From: Myxococcales bacterium UBA5297
Lineage (GTDB): Bacteria > Myxococcota > Myxococcia > Myxococcales > UBA5297
Length of the DNA stretch: 64,000 nucleotides
Direction: 5' to 3'
Assembly (NCBI GenBank): GCA_002408385.1
Contig: DHSB01000099.1
Coordinates: 44,555-108,554, forward strand
Made by a program: the position numbers and the translations under genes. Below, piece after piece: positions 40,579 to 50,059 of the stretch. The notes beneath the pieces were generated by a model. The model made no database searches and was not told the origin of the DNA. It saw nothing but the letters and a program-made list of their open reading frames with translations. Each line of letters opens with the position of its first letter. Positions within the stretch are counted from its first letter, which is position 1.

Positions 40579-42743
40579 TCAAACGCTGGATCTTCGTGGC
40601 CGCCTTCACCGCGGCCCTCTTCCTCGTCGTCAAGTCCCGCTTCGTCCTCGACGACGACCCGGTCCGCTCCCTGCGCCAGCAGGACAGCCCCGCGGCCCGC
40701 GTCTTCGACCGCTACCACGAGCGCAGCGTCTTCGAAGGGCGCATCTTCGTCGACTTCTCCGGCATCGAAGGGCAGGACCGGCAGGAGCTCGAGGCGCTGC
40801 TGAAGGAGGCGCACTACGAGCCCGCCTCGATGTTCACCCCGCCCGGGCCCGAGGCGATGGCCTCCTTCCTGCCCCTGCTGCCGGCCGAAGAGCTCGCGAA
40901 GGCGCTCTCCGACGAGGCGATCCAGGCGCGGGCCCAGGAGGCGCTCTCCTTCGCGATGCTGCCCGGCGGTGCCGGCTACCTCGCGCAGATGGAGAAGGAT
41001 CCGTTCGGCCTCGGCGCGCGCTTTCTACAGGAAACGCTCGCGAAGCTCGGCTTCTCGGCCGGGGGCGGCGGCGCCGACATCCGGCCGTACAAGAGCCCGA
41101 GCCCGGTGGTCTACGACGAGGTCGGGCGCGTCTACGAGAAGCTGATCGGCCTCGGGGAGAAGGCGCGCTTCATCGGCGGCGACTTCTTCGCCTACGAGAA
41201 CTACCTCGCGGCGCAGCGCGACGTCGTCGTCTGCTCGACCCTGTCGCTCGTCTTCAACCTGGCGCTGTTTCTCTACTTCACCCGGCGCCTCAAGCCGCTG
41301 CTGCTGCTCTTTGTCGGCTCGGTCGTCTCGTACCTGGCCGGCATCCTCGTCGTCGGGCTGTTCTACGAGCGCGTCTTCGCCCTCGTCCTCGCCTTCACCT
41401 CGACCTTCGTCGGCTTCAACAACGAGTACCTCGTCCACCTCTCGGCCTTGCCCCAGGGCAGCAAGGGCAAGTCGATGCTCGGCGTCTGGTCGGCGGTGGG
41501 CACGACGCTGCTCATCTTCATCGTGTTGCTGCTCGGCCAGTCGATCATCGTGCGGCAGATGGCGCTCGCCTCGCTGGGCGGGATGGCCGGCTTCCTCGTC
41601 GTCCTCTACGTCTTCCGGTCGTGGCTCAACGAGGTGCGCTTTCGCACCTTCAGGTGGCCCAAGCTCTCCATCGGGCCGCGGGCGCTCGTCGCGGTCGCCG
41701 GCGCCATCGCTGTCCTGCTCGCCGTGCTGCCCTGGCCCTCGATCTCCACGAGCATCCACGAGTTCCGCGTCCAGTCGCCCGCGCTCGACGAGCAGACCGA
41801 GTACTTCACCGGCAAGCTCGGCGAGTCGAACCTGAGCAACGTCGTCGCCGCCCGCGTCGAGGGCTCGGCGCTGCAGACCTTCGAGGCGCTCGCGCAGGCA
41901 GGACAGATCTCCACGGCCTCGCACCCGCTGCTCGCGTTCCGCTCCGAGCCGCAGCAGCAGGCGACCATCGAGCTGCTGCGGGCCCGCTACTTTGAGGCCA
42001 TCGGCAAGCTGCGCGCCGCGCTGCAGGAGGCGGGGCTCGAGCTGAGGCTCGACGACCGGCTCGCCGCGAGCCTGCAGCCGCTGAGCGACTGGGACTACCT
42101 GACCCGGCTCAACGCCCTCGCCCCCGCCAAGTGGGCCGAGGAGGTCGACGGTCAGCGCTACCTCTTCGTGTCGGGCAAGGCCGGCGCGGCCCCGGTCGCC
42201 GGCGGGCAGCAGCCCGTCGAGATGAGCCCACAGCACTACTTCGACGACCTGCTCACCGGCCTGAGCCGCGAGCTGGCGGTGCTCTTCGCCTTCGGCCTGG
42301 CGGCGATGTGCGCCTACCTCATCGCCCTGCACCGCAAGCCGCTGCGCGTGCTCTATGTTTTCGTGCCGCTGATGCTCTCGGCGGCGGTCTTCCTCGTGGT
42401 CTCGGCGCTGACCGGCGGCAAGGTGAGCATCATCCACTTCGTCGGCTTCTCGCTCGTCATCGCGCTGGCGACCGACTACGCCTCGGTGGCGATGTCGGTC
42501 GACCACCACGAGGTGGAGATGAGCAAGATCCTGCTGACCGCGTTGAGCACCTTGGGCACCTTCGGTGTGCTGATAGTCGCCGAGCACCCGGTGCTCAAGG
42601 ACCTGGGCATCACCGTGACCATCGGGTGCGTCTTCGCTTCGCTCGTGGCCCTCTTCGTCAAGCTGCGGCCCGAGGGCGCAAAGCCTGCGGCCGCGACATC
42701 GGGAGGGGCGCAGGGCGGCGCGCCCGACGAGGAGGCGGCATGA
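40575..42743 (+). CDS. MMPL/RND-type lipid exporter
   Basis: 722 residues. First membrane helix at 5-20 (WIFVAAFTAALFLVV), then a large periplasmic loop, a block of five to six helices (FNLALFLYFTRRLKPLLLLF, LGQSIIVRQMALASLGGMAG), a second periplasmic loop, and a second helix block (SAAVFLVVSALTGGKVSIIH, ATDYASVAMSVDHHEVEMSK). The A-T-D-Y-A segment corresponds to the GIGVDY-type helix 4 motif of MMPL proteins. It is expected to pass aryl-polyene lipid to LolA-like partners. Overlaps both neighbours by four bases. Confidence 0.82.
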   Translation: MIKRWIFVAAFTAALFLVVKSRFVLDDDPVRSLRQQDSPAARVFDRYHERSVFEGRIFVDFSGIEGQDRQELEALLKEAHYEPASMFTPPGPEAMASFLPLLPAEELAKALSDEAIQARAQEALSFAMLPGGAGYLAQMEKDPFGLGARFLQETLAKLGFSAGGGGADIRPYKSPSPVVYDEVGRVYEKLIGLGEKARFIGGDFFAYENYLAAQRDVVVCSTLSLVFNLALFLYFTRRLKPLLLLFVGSVVSYLAGILVVGLFYERVFALVLAFTSTFVGFNNEYLVHLSALPQGSKGKSMLGVWSAVGTTLLIFIVLLLGQSIIVRQMALASLGGMAGFLVVLYVFRSWLNEVRFRTFRWPKLSIGPRALVAVAGAIAVLLAVLPWPSISTSIHEFRVQSPALDEQTEYFTGKLGESNLSNVVAARVEGSALQTFEALAQAGQISTASHPLLAFRSEPQQQATIELLRARYFEAIGKLRAALQEAGLELRLDDRLAASLQPLSDWDYLTRLNALAPAKWAEEVDGQRYLFVSGKAGAAPVAGGQQPVEMSPQHYFDDLLTGLSRELAVLFAFGLAAMCAYLIALHRKPLRVLYVFVPLMLSAAVFLVVSALTGGKVSIIHFVGFSLVIALATDYASVAMSVDHHEVEMSKILLTALSTLGTFGVLIVAEHPVLKDLGITVTIGCVFASLVALFVKLRPEGAKPAAATSGGAQGGAPDEEAA

Positions 42744-43264
42744 AGCCTCGGGTGACGCTGATTGCGGCGCTGGTCCTGATGCTGGGAGCGAGCGGTTGCG
42801 CGCTCTTCGGCGGCCGCTCCTGCCAGAGCGCCTACCGGTTCCCGGAGCGCTTCGACCTGATCCAGGTGATCACCGTCGAGCAGGGCGGCCAGCGGCACCA
42901 GTTCCTCGCCAGCGTGCGGCGCACCGGGGCCGACTTCGACCTCGTGTTGCTCGACCCAGTGATCCAGCGGCCGCTCGTCGAGGCGACCTACGCGGCCGGC
43001 GAGTGGAACGAGAAGTCGAGCCTTCCCAAGGAGGTCGACTTCAAGGCGCGCGACCTCTTCGACGCTATCCGCCAGCTCTTCGTCTCCCAGTGCTTCTCGG
43101 AGGCCGACGGCGGGCTCGAGTTTCGCAGCGACAGGTTCCGGTTTTGGTTCGCCGAGCCGGCCCCTGGCGAATGCAGCCTGCCGGCGAGCATCGGGATGAA
43201 GCCGAGGATCGGCGACGCGGTCGCCGTCAGCGCCGAGACTCAGGACGTGGGCTGCGGCGAATAG
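42740..43264 (+). CDS. DUF3261-like lipoprotein of aryl-polyene locus
   Basis: 174 residues; ATG overlaps the exporter stop. Signal MKPRVTLIAALVLMLGASGC has the lipobox ASGC. The mature part is beta-rich (FDLIQVITVEQGGQRHQFLA, DLVLLDPVIQRPLVEATY) and fits the position and size of the DUF3261 lipoproteins that follow the MMPL gene in aryl-polyene clusters. It ends the plus-strand operon. The family call rests partly on context. Confidence 0.7.
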   Translation: MKPRVTLIAALVLMLGASGCALFGGRSCQSAYRFPERFDLIQVITVEQGGQRHQFLASVRRTGADFDLVLLDPVIQRPLVEATYAAGEWNEKSSLPKEVDFKARDLFDAIRQLFVSQCFSEADGGLEFRSDRFRFWFAEPAPGECSLPASIGMKPRIGDAVAVSAETQDVGCGE

Positions 43265-43683
43265 GAGCGGCTTCGCGGCGGTGTCGCTTCGTGGCAGCGC
43301 TGGCCTTCCCCGTACCCGGAAATCGTGTCGGCGGTCAGGGCCTGCGGCGTGGAGCGAGGGAAGCACCTCGCCGCTGGTGGCGCGCCTTCTGCCGCCGCAT
43401 TGTTTCGCAGGGCGCGTTCAGTCTCGGCGATGCGAGCGCCGCGGCGCCGAGCCCATCTCGGTTGCTGCCGCGAAGAGCCCCTCGATATCCAGCGCCGCGG
43501 CGGGGATCGCGGGACGCGGGTGGCAGACAGGCCGCCGGAAGGCGTGGCCGACGAGGGGAGGGCGGGCGGCGCGCGCGCCGATGACGAAGAGCCCCTTGCT
43601 CGCAGAGGAGCGCGGGGCCCGGGATTCTAGAGACGGGGTGGAATGGTGACCCTGGCCCGAATGGTCCGGGCGCTTGCCAAGTG
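43265..43683. other. Gene-free spacer
   Basis: About 420 bases between the DUF3261-like gene and the convergent hypothetical gene. Frames on both strands are Arg-rich and unrecognised; no terminator or repeat found. Confidence 0.4.
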
Positions 43684-44556
43684 CTAGCTCGGCTTCTCCT
43701 CGCCCTTCTCGTTGGCCGGAGGGACGGGGGTATTCGCCTGCTTCAGATCCTTGGTCCCAGCGTTCTTGCGCCGATGCACGCGCGAGCCGAGCGGCGGGAC
43801 CCGCTCGTCGGCCTCTTTGGGCCACATCCAGACCGCGACCCTGCGCAGGGTCTGATGGCGTTGCGAGAGCAGGGTCCAGAGGCGGTCACGGTTCTCGGCG
43901 GCCTGGCGCCTGGCCTTCGACTTGGGCTTGATGGCCGCCGAGGGCGCGACGGCCTCGCGCAAGAGGTTGCCGAGGGTCTGGGCTTCCTTGATCTGCTCCG
44001 GGGTGATGGGGTGCTTGCCCTCAAGCTGCTCGCCGTACTGGGTGAAGAGCGCCGCGGCGTCGATCAGGTCGTTGGCGGCGTTGACCTTGCCGCGCCCCTT
44101 GCGGAGCGCGTCGAGCTCCTCGCGCTTGACCAAGCCCGACTCGACGAGGATGCCGATCTGGCCGAGCAGCAGCTTGCGGAGCTGGGCGGCGCGCTTTTCG
44201 GACGCTTCCAGGTTGTGCGGCTTCGGCGCGGGGAACACCATGCGGGCGGCGCGAGCGACGGTCTCGCCGAGGCGCGGCAGGTCGAGCAGCTCGGCGATGT
44301 CTACTTCGGGAAGCTCCCGGCGGATGCGGTCGAGGATCTCGGGCTCGGAGATCGAATTGACGCCGATGCGCACGTTCACCGCCATCACGTCGGTGTTGGA
44401 GCGGCAGATGCGCACCTCCGAGGCGGGGATGGCGGCAGCGTACGGCAGGTAGTCGTCGAACTCGGCCCTGAAATCGATGGTCGGCTTTCCCCCGGGTTCG
44501 GTGGCGACATCGGCGGGCGAATCGATGGGATTGGAAGGGTCGTTCTGTCCAGGCAT
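43684..44556 (-). CDS. Hypothetical protein (paralogue of 13928-14743)
   Basis: 290 residues from ATG 44556 after AAGGAGACACTCGCG. N-terminal disordered part, then ASEVRICRSNTDVMAVNVRI, GVNSISEPEILDRIRRELPE, an Ala/Leu-rich helical centre, the W-T-LL motif (RDRLWTLLSQRHQTLRRVAV) and a long basic tail (KEADERVPPLGSRVHRRKN). This matches the layout of the protein at 13928-14743. No named family. It breaks up the aryl-polyene locus and has no visible link to it. Confidence 0.7.
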   Translation of the reverse strand: MPGQNDPSNPIDSPADVATEPGGKPTIDFRAEFDDYLPYAAAIPASEVRICRSNTDVMAVNVRIGVNSISEPEILDRIRRELPEVDIAELLDLPRLGETVARAARMVFPAPKPHNLEASEKRAAQLRKLLLGQIGILVESGLVKREELDALRKGRGKVNAANDLIDAAALFTQYGEQLEGKHPITPEQIKEAQTLGNLLREAVAPSAAIKPKSKARRQAAENRDRLWTLLSQRHQTLRRVAVWMWPKEADERVPPLGSRVHRRKNAGTKDLKQANTPVPPANEKGEEKPS

Positions 44557-44681
44557 CGCGAGTGTCTCCTTGCCCCCCGGAACGCGAGACGCGGTCCGCA
44601 GCAGGACGCCAAGAGTTGCTGGGGAAGCGTGCGTTCGGCCAACTCCGAATGCCCGCTTGCTCAGAATGGCGGCAGAAAAGC

Positions 44682-44723
44682 ACAACTCGACGGCAGTTGT
44701 AAAGCTGTGATAGTTGCTGCAAC
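44682..44723. promoter_or_regulatory. Pair of dyads upstream of the 44556 gene
   Basis: ACAACT-7 bp-AGTTGT (44682-44700) and GTTGC-T-GCAAC (44713-44723) in a relatively AT-rich patch 126 to 167 bp upstream of the ATG. Possible operators; no regulator known. Confidence 0.35.
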
Positions 44724-45407
44724 GCGGACTGTTTGCTGGTCGACACAAAACCGGCGTTGGGGGACGCAGAAAGGCGTCCCCACGTCGACCTGTGGACATT
44801 CGAAGGCGAGGGGAGAGCCCCGTTGTGCGCTCGCCAGACGCGCGAGGCCGCGGCGCGAAACGAGGTCTTCGCGCGGCGATGCGCGATGCGATGCGGCTCG
44901 GAAGATGAGAGCTGCGCTCGCGCGAGCAGTGATCGCTCGAAAGCTCGAGGTCTTCGGTTTCGCTTCGCGCGAGGCCAAATCGTGAGTGGGGGCCTTGCTA
45001 TCGGCAAAGAAGCGCGTCGGCCGCAGGACAACGCGCCTCGGTTTTCCGAGGAATCGGTGCGCTTGGGAACAAAAAGTCTTCCGACGGGAAGAATCCTTCG
45101 TTTTCGGAAGAGGGGAACCTTGTTGCGGTACCGGAGGCCAGCCTTCGTGGGGGCGGCCAACGTCTCGGGGTACCGGATCCAAAGATTTGTCGCGAATCTC
45201 CTCCGGCGCAGCTCGAGCTTGCTTGAATTGGTAAGGAGCGTAGGCCGAGCCTGCGAGGCCGAAGTCGAAGGGGCCCTTCGACTCCGCTCTCGCCGCTCCC
45301 GCCGCTCGTCGTGCGACGCTCGAAGATTCGTAGGCCGGACAAGGCGGCGGAGGCCGGCGTTGAGGTCGCGCCTTTGAGCGTCGGGCCGGTCGCCGGGGGG
45401 CGAGGTG
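44724..45407. other. Gene-free region with a degraded repeat
   Basis: About 680 bases. Apart from repeat copy 6 no gene is supported. Composition is locally less GC-rich, and there is a short pair of arms around 45040 (CCTCGGTTTTCCGAGG). Confidence 0.4.
45187..45336. repeat. Dispersed MITE-like element, copy 6 (diverged)
   Basis: Begins TTGTCGCGAATCTCCTCC; holds GAAGTCGAAGGGGCCCTTCG and the CCGCTC...GCCGCTCG hairpin; ends near GCTCGAAGATTCG. Confidence 0.55.
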
Positions 45408-46922
45408 CTATGCGGAGCTGGCGACCAGCGGCCGCGCCTCGGGCGCGGCGTCCCCGGACTCCGAGAGCACCGACTCGAGCTCGCCGTGCGCGCACGCCAT
45501 CCGGTCGACGCCGGTAAGCAGGGTCGCCGAGGCCGCATCGATCTCGGAGGCGCCGTGGTCCAGGTCGGTGAGCGCGGCCGAGACCTCGGAGACCGCCCGC
45601 GCCTGGTCGGCGGCAGCGGTGGCGATCGCCTCGACCTTGACGGCGGTCTGCTCGAAGGCCTCGACTATCCGCCCGTTGAGCGAGCTGGCCTCGGTGAGCT
45701 CGGCGAGCGAGTCGGACAGGTTCGCCGTGGCCCGCTCTGCGAGGGAGTTGATCGCCGCGACCTGATCGCGGATGTCGCCGAGCACAAGGCGGCTGCCCGA
45801 CAGGTCGGCGCCCGTCTCCTCGACGAGCCGCTGGACCTCGTGCGCGACCACGGCGAATCCCGAGCCCCGGTCGCCCGCCTTGGCGGCCTCGAGCGAGGCG
45901 TTGATGGCCAGGTAGCGCAGCCGGTCGGAGATGTCGCGCAGGGCGCGGTTGATGGCCTCGGTCCTGTCGAGCGAGTCGGAGAGCAGGCCGAGCCGCGCGC
46001 CAACCCCGTCGACCCGCTCGAGCGCCTCCTGGAACTGGGCGCGCACGCTGGCGAGCTTCTCGTTGCCCGACCGGGCGTCTTCGCCAGTGCGCGCGGTCGT
46101 CTCGCGCGCCTCTCCGGCGTGAGTCGCCGTCTCGCGCACGCTCTCGACCAGCTCGGCGGTGGCCGCGCCTATCTGTCGCGAGACCGTGGCCTGGGTGTTG
46201 GCGCGTTCGGCCAAGCGGTGCGCGGTCTCTCGGATAGGGACGAGCACGGCCTGAACCACCGGCTGCACCTCGGCTACCGAGTCGAGCACGCCGCGCGCCT
46301 GTGCCTCTGAGCGCCGCAGCCCTGTGAGCAGCGCTCCCATGTGCCCGAGCAGCACGTTGACCGCGAGCGCCACGAACACGAAGAGCGAGCAGCGCAGCAG
46401 CTCCATGAGCAGGCGCACCTGCCCGACCTCAATCGCCGCCTCGACCGCCATCGTCGGCGCGACCCCGAAGAAGGCGATGCCGATGCAGATCAACAGCGCG
46501 TTGACCAGCGCTGCCGCCACGCCCGCCGCGAGGGTGAGCCTGCGGTCGGCGTAGAAGGCGCTCAGGACGACCAGCAGGAAGAAGGCATCGAAGGACATGC
46601 TGTCCTTGAGGACGCCTCCGTAGCCGAGCCGCCCGAAGAGCATGCTCAGCTTGAACAGGGAGAGGAAGAAGAGCGGCAGGAAGGTGCCGGGGTAGCGCAG
46701 CCAGGGAAGGAGCCTGCCTCGCCGGGTCTGAACGGTGACCGCGGCGCCGTAGGCGATCATCACGCCGGCGCTGAGCAGGCCGGCCGCGATCGTCGGGGCC
46801 GCCATCACCTTGAGCGCGGGCACCACGCTCAACACGCAGAACGCGCCGAGCCCGAAGGCGACGAGCGCGTTGTAGCGCTGGGCGGTGCGGTCGAACGGCG
46901 TGGTTTGGGAGGAGGCGGCCAT
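45408..46922 (-). CDS. Methyl-accepting chemotaxis-type protein with polytopic membrane domain
   Basis: 504 residues. The first ~210 residues have about six membrane helices (AFGLGAFCVLSVVPALKVMA, TIAAGLLSAGVMIAYGAAV, FFLLVVLSAFYADRRLTLA), not a periplasmic sensor. The C-terminal ~280 residues are the MCP coiled-coil; its hairpin tip region reads LRYLAINASLEAAKAGDRGS followed by GFAVVAHEVQRLVEETGADL, the usual (L)NAxxEAAxAGxxGxGFAVVAxEV. No HAMP is evident. Lone receptors of this layout occur in myxobacteria. No che genes nearby. Confidence 0.85.
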   Translation of the reverse strand: MAASSQTTPFDRTAQRYNALVAFGLGAFCVLSVVPALKVMAAPTIAAGLLSAGVMIAYGAAVTVQTRRGRLLPWLRYPGTFLPLFFLSLFKLSMLFGRLGYGGVLKDSMSFDAFFLLVVLSAFYADRRLTLAAGVAAALVNALLICIGIAFFGVAPTMAVEAAIEVGQVRLLMELLRCSLFVFVALAVNVLLGHMGALLTGLRRSEAQARGVLDSVAEVQPVVQAVLVPIRETAHRLAERANTQATVSRQIGAATAELVESVRETATHAGEARETTARTGEDARSGNEKLASVRAQFQEALERVDGVGARLGLLSDSLDRTEAINRALRDISDRLRYLAINASLEAAKAGDRGSGFAVVAHEVQRLVEETGADLSGSRLVLGDIRDQVAAINSLAERATANLSDSLAELTEASSLNGRIVEAFEQTAVKVEAIATAAADQARAVSEVSAALTDLDHGASEIDAASATLLTGVDRMACAHGELESVLSESGDAAPEARPLVASSA

Positions 46923-47060
46923 GGACGGCGCCTATACTAACCGTACCAGCGTGCCGTCGCCTACTACTGCCACCTGCACGAGAGTTTGCAAAGCGGCCCG
47001 CTGAGGAGACGTCGAGCCATCGCGCCCGGGACCTGAGCCATCGGTCGCGGGGTTTCTCCC

Positions 47061-47083
47061 GGCGGCCGGCACGGAGGCCGGCC
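47061..47083. repeat. REP-like GC hairpin
   Basis: GGCGGCCGGCACGGAGGCCG type, inverted form of the GCCGGCC..GTGCCGGC hairpins at 21973 and 25571. Confidence 0.5.
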
Positions 47084-47199
47084 CTCGGGAAAGGGCCCCC
47101 GGCCTCGCGAGCGTGGCGGTTCGCCTCCGGGATGCTCTGGGGCGCTCTGGGTCGATTGATTCCAAAGGCAGCGCAACAGCTCTCGCGCTCCCAAGGTCT

Positions 47200-47622
47200 C
47201 TACTGGGGCGCGAGCCGCGGCAACCGTTCGAGGATAGGTCCGGGCGTCGCCAGGCACATGCGGCCTTGCAAGTCGGTGGCGACGAGCATGGTGCGCGCCT
47301 TCGCGCAGCGCCGGTTCTCGGTCAAATCGAAGAGCTCGTACTCGATATCGAGGCACTGCTCGACCTCGACAAACCAGGCGGTGACGCGAAAGCGGCTGCC
47401 GTAGGTGAGCGGGCGCAGATGCCGGCACCTGCTCTCGCCGACCATGAACTGATAGCCGAGCGCGACGACCTGCTCGAGGTCGAGGCCGCGCGCCCGCAGC
47501 AGGGCGCAGCGGGCGATCTCCAAGTACTTCAGATAGTGGCCGTGCCAGACGACGCGCTGCGAGTCGACGTCGTGGAAGGGGACCTCGAGCTCGACGCAGA
47601 ACGCGTGGTCCGGAGGGCTCAC
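47200..47622 (-). CDS. Hot-dog acyl-(thio)esterase, YbgC/ApeK-like
   Basis: 140 residues; GTG at 47622 overlaps the lyase stop (GTGA). The 4HBT signature is at the N-terminus: ELEVPFHDVDSQRVVWHGHY then LKYLEIARCALLRARG, with the catalytic Asp of the H-D-V-D motif. The rest is the usual strand pattern (FRVTAWFVEVEQCLDIEYEL). In aryl-polyene loci a thioesterase of this type (ApeK) is thought to release or proofread acyl chains. Last gene of the minus-strand operon. Confidence 0.82.
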   Translation of the reverse strand: MSPPDHAFCVELEVPFHDVDSQRVVWHGHYLKYLEIARCALLRARGLDLEQVVALGYQFMVGESRCRHLRPLTYGSRFRVTAWFVEVEQCLDIEYELFDLTENRRCAKARTMLVATDLQGRMCLATPGPILERLPRLAPQ

Positions 47623-49163
47623 GGCTCGCCGGCCTCGCCGACGCCGAGCGCGCCCGCGTTCCAGGCCTCGAGCACCTTGACGATGTCGAGGTCCAGGCGC
47701 CGGTCGGAGAGCAGCAGCGGGCTGACCTCGCGGACCGCGGCGTGGATCTGTCGGGTGCGCGGCCGGCAGGTCTCGGGGCCGCGGATGTCGATCGCCTGGC
47801 AGCAGGCCATCAGGGTGATGATGGCGACCCGCTCGGTCAGCTCGAGCACGCGCACCGCGTCGCGGGCGGCGATGGTGCCCATCGAGACCTTGTCTTGGTT
47901 GTGGCACTCGGTCGAGCGGCTGAAGACGCTGGCGGGCATCGTCAGCTTGAGCGCCTCGGCGGTCAGGGCCGAGGCGGTGATCTGCATCGCCTTGTAGCCC
48001 TGGTGCACCGCGAACTCCGGGCCCTTCACCGCGACCAGGTTGGCCGGCAGGCCGTTGCTGAAGCACTCGTTACACAGCAGCGCGAGCTGCCGGTCGTGCA
48101 GATCGGCCAGGTTGGCGACCGCGTTCTTCAGCCCGTCCATCGCGAAGCAGACGTGGCCGCCATAGAAGTTGCCGCTGTGGAGGATGTCGCCGGTCTCGGG
48201 GTCGATGATCGGGTTGTCGTTGACGCTGTTGATCTCGATCTCGAGCGTCTTGCGGGCCGCCGGCAGCGCGTCGACGAGCACGCCGATGACGTGGGGCGCG
48301 CAGCGGATCGAGTAGCGGTCCTGCACGCGCACCGCCTGCGGAGTCTGGCCGGGGACGAAGTCGAGCCCCTCGGCTATCCAGCGGGCGACCATCCGCTGAC
48401 CGGGGTGGGGCTTGAGGGCGAAGATGCGGTCGTCGAAGTGCGCCGGCTCGCCGCGCATCGCGTCGCTGGCGAGCGCGGTGATCGCCGCGCTCAGGCGAGC
48501 CAGGCGCTTGGCCTTGTCGAAGACGAAGCAGCCGAGCGCGGTCATCACGCTGGTGCCGTTCATCAGCGCCAAGCTCTCCTTGGGGCCCAGGGCGAGCGGC
48601 TCGAGCCCGGCCTTCGCGAGCGCTTGGGCGGCCGTCATCGGCTCGCCGCGGAAGAAGACCTCGCGCTCGCCGATGATCGCCGCGGCCAGGTAGGAGAGCG
48701 GCGTCAGGTCGCCGCTGGCGCCCACCGAGCCTTCCTCGGGGATTTGCGGGGCGATGCCCAGGTTGATGAAGTCGCACAGCCGCTGCAGCAGCACCCGGCG
48801 CGCGCCCGAGTAGCCGCGCCCGAGGGCGGCCAGGCGCACCGCGGTAATCGCCGTCGCCTGCAGGGGCGCGAAGATGCGCCCGGTGCCGCAGCCGTGGTAG
48901 CGCAGCAGGTTGTGCGGCATCTGCAGCGCGAGCTCGGGCGAGACCTTGTTGGTACACGAGTCGCCAAACCCGGTGCTCACCCCGTAGATGGTGAAGCCCG
49001 CGCTCAGCTTCTTGTTGAGCACCTCGTTGCTCTGCTCGATGCGCGCGAGCAACTCGGGCGAGCTGTCGAGCGCGGCGCGGGCCCGGCCGTGCGCGAGGGC
49101 GAGCACGTCCTCGATCTTGAGGGGAACGGTTCCAACGCGGATCACCGGCAGTTTCTCGCTCAT
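47619..49163 (-). CDS. Aromatic amino acid ammonia-lyase (HAL/TAL/PAL family)
   Basis: 514 residues, full family length. The MIO prosthetic group forms from A149-S150-G151 in GSVGASGDLTPLSYLAAA. Catalytic Tyr60 is in YGVSTGFGDS; later family segments are GQRMVARWI, NSVNDNPIID, HSGNFYGGH and STECHNQDKVSMGTI. Position 89-90 is Tyr-His (LLRYHGCGTG). This pair differs from the Ser-His usual in histidine lyases and is found in some tyrosine lyases, so 4-coumarate or a related aryl acid is the likely product. The gene sits between an acyltransferase and a thioesterase, overlapping both. It supplies the aryl starter; similar lyases occur in flexirubin clusters. Confidence 0.88.
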   Translation of the reverse strand: MSEKLPVIRVGTVPLKIEDVLALAHGRARAALDSSPELLARIEQSNEVLNKKLSAGFTIYGVSTGFGDSCTNKVSPELALQMPHNLLRYHGCGTGRIFAPLQATAITAVRLAALGRGYSGARRVLLQRLCDFINLGIAPQIPEEGSVGASGDLTPLSYLAAAIIGEREVFFRGEPMTAAQALAKAGLEPLALGPKESLALMNGTSVMTALGCFVFDKAKRLARLSAAITALASDAMRGEPAHFDDRIFALKPHPGQRMVARWIAEGLDFVPGQTPQAVRVQDRYSIRCAPHVIGVLVDALPAARKTLEIEINSVNDNPIIDPETGDILHSGNFYGGHVCFAMDGLKNAVANLADLHDRQLALLCNECFSNGLPANLVAVKGPEFAVHQGYKAMQITASALTAEALKLTMPASVFSRSTECHNQDKVSMGTIAARDAVRVLELTERVAIITLMACCQAIDIRGPETCRPRTRQIHAAVREVSPLLLSDRRLDLDIVKVLEAWNAGALGVGEAGEP

Positions 49164-50059
49164 CAGTTTGCGCTCCAGAAATCGTAGAAATTGAACCAGT
49201 TGTTCGGCGCGAGTCGGCAGTAGTGCTCCAGTCGGCGCGCGTAGCTCTGCACCTGTTCGGTCAAGGCCTGGGCGCGCGTGGCGCGCGGCAGGACTATCCG
49301 CTCGGCGAACGGCTCACAGTAGAGGTCATAGCGGTTGGGCTCCGAGTAGATGCCGAAGGCGAGGTAGACCGGGCAGCCGAGCACCGCGGCGAGCAGGTAC
49401 GGGCCGGTCGGGAAGGGGGCGGGTTGGCCGAGGAAGTCGGCCGCCAGCCTCTTGCCGTCCGGGCCGACGCGATCGCCCATCGTGGCGACGAGCTCGCCGG
49501 CCTCGATGCGCTCCTGCACCTTGAAGACGAAGTCGACCTCGCTGCTGATGTCGATGAGCCGCGCGTTGACGCCCGGGCCCGCCTTGCGCAGCGCCTCGTT
49601 GAGCATCCGCGCGTTGCTGAAGTTGCCGAGGATGTTGATGGCGAACTGCCGCTCGCTCGACAGCGCGTGGGCGGCCTCGAAGCTGCCGTGGTGGGCGAGC
49701 ACGAGCAGCGCTCCCCTCTTCTGGTCGCGCAGCCTCTTGAGGTGCTCCTCGCCGTGGAACTCGATGTGGAAAGGCTGGGACTTGCCGGCGGCGAAGAAGA
49801 GCCGGTCGAGAGTCACTCTGGCGAAGGCGAGCACGTGCCGGTAGACGCCGGCGAACCCGGCCGGCTTGCCGTGCAGGCGCTGGAAGTAGAGCGCGGAGGC
49901 CCGGCGGACGTTGCCGTGGAAGAGGGCGTAGTAGAGCGCGAGCAGGCACAAAAACAGGCGCGCCGCGCCGCGGCCAAAGGCGGTGGCCAGCCAGACCACG
50001 AAGCGAATCCCCCAGACGCCACCCTTCTCGGCGACGTGCATCCACGACCCGCCGCTCAT
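49163..50059 (-). CDS. HtrB/LpxL-like lysophospholipid acyltransferase
   Basis: 298 residues; ATG 50059 overlaps the GT2 stop (ATGA), and its stop shares a base with the lyase start. N-terminal membrane helix (LFLCLLALYYALFHGNVRRA). The acyltransferase motif is LLVLAHHGSFEAAHALS, the H-x4-E form of HtrB-type enzymes, followed by ATMGDRVGPDGKRLAADFLG and PTGPYLLAAVLGCPVYLAFG. It probably adds the polyene acyl chain to a lipid or glycolipid acceptor. The last residues, NNWFNFYDFW, match the typical C-terminus of this family. Confidence 0.85.
   Translation of the reverse strand: MSGGSWMHVAEKGGVWGIRFVVWLATAFGRGAARLFLCLLALYYALFHGNVRRASALYFQRLHGKPAGFAGVYRHVLAFARVTLDRLFFAAGKSQPFHIEFHGEEHLKRLRDQKRGALLVLAHHGSFEAAHALSSERQFAINILGNFSNARMLNEALRKAGPGVNARLIDISSEVDFVFKVQERIEAGELVATMGDRVGPDGKRLAADFLGQPAPFPTGPYLLAAVLGCPVYLAFGIYSEPNRYDLYCEPFAERIVLPRATRAQALTEQVQSYARRLEHYCRLAPNNWFNFYDFWSAN

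Noticed and set aside
43281-43649. Plus-strand ORF after the DUF3261-like gene
   Set aside because: Arg/Ala-rich, no domain, no ribosome binding site, and similar in quality to antisense frames.
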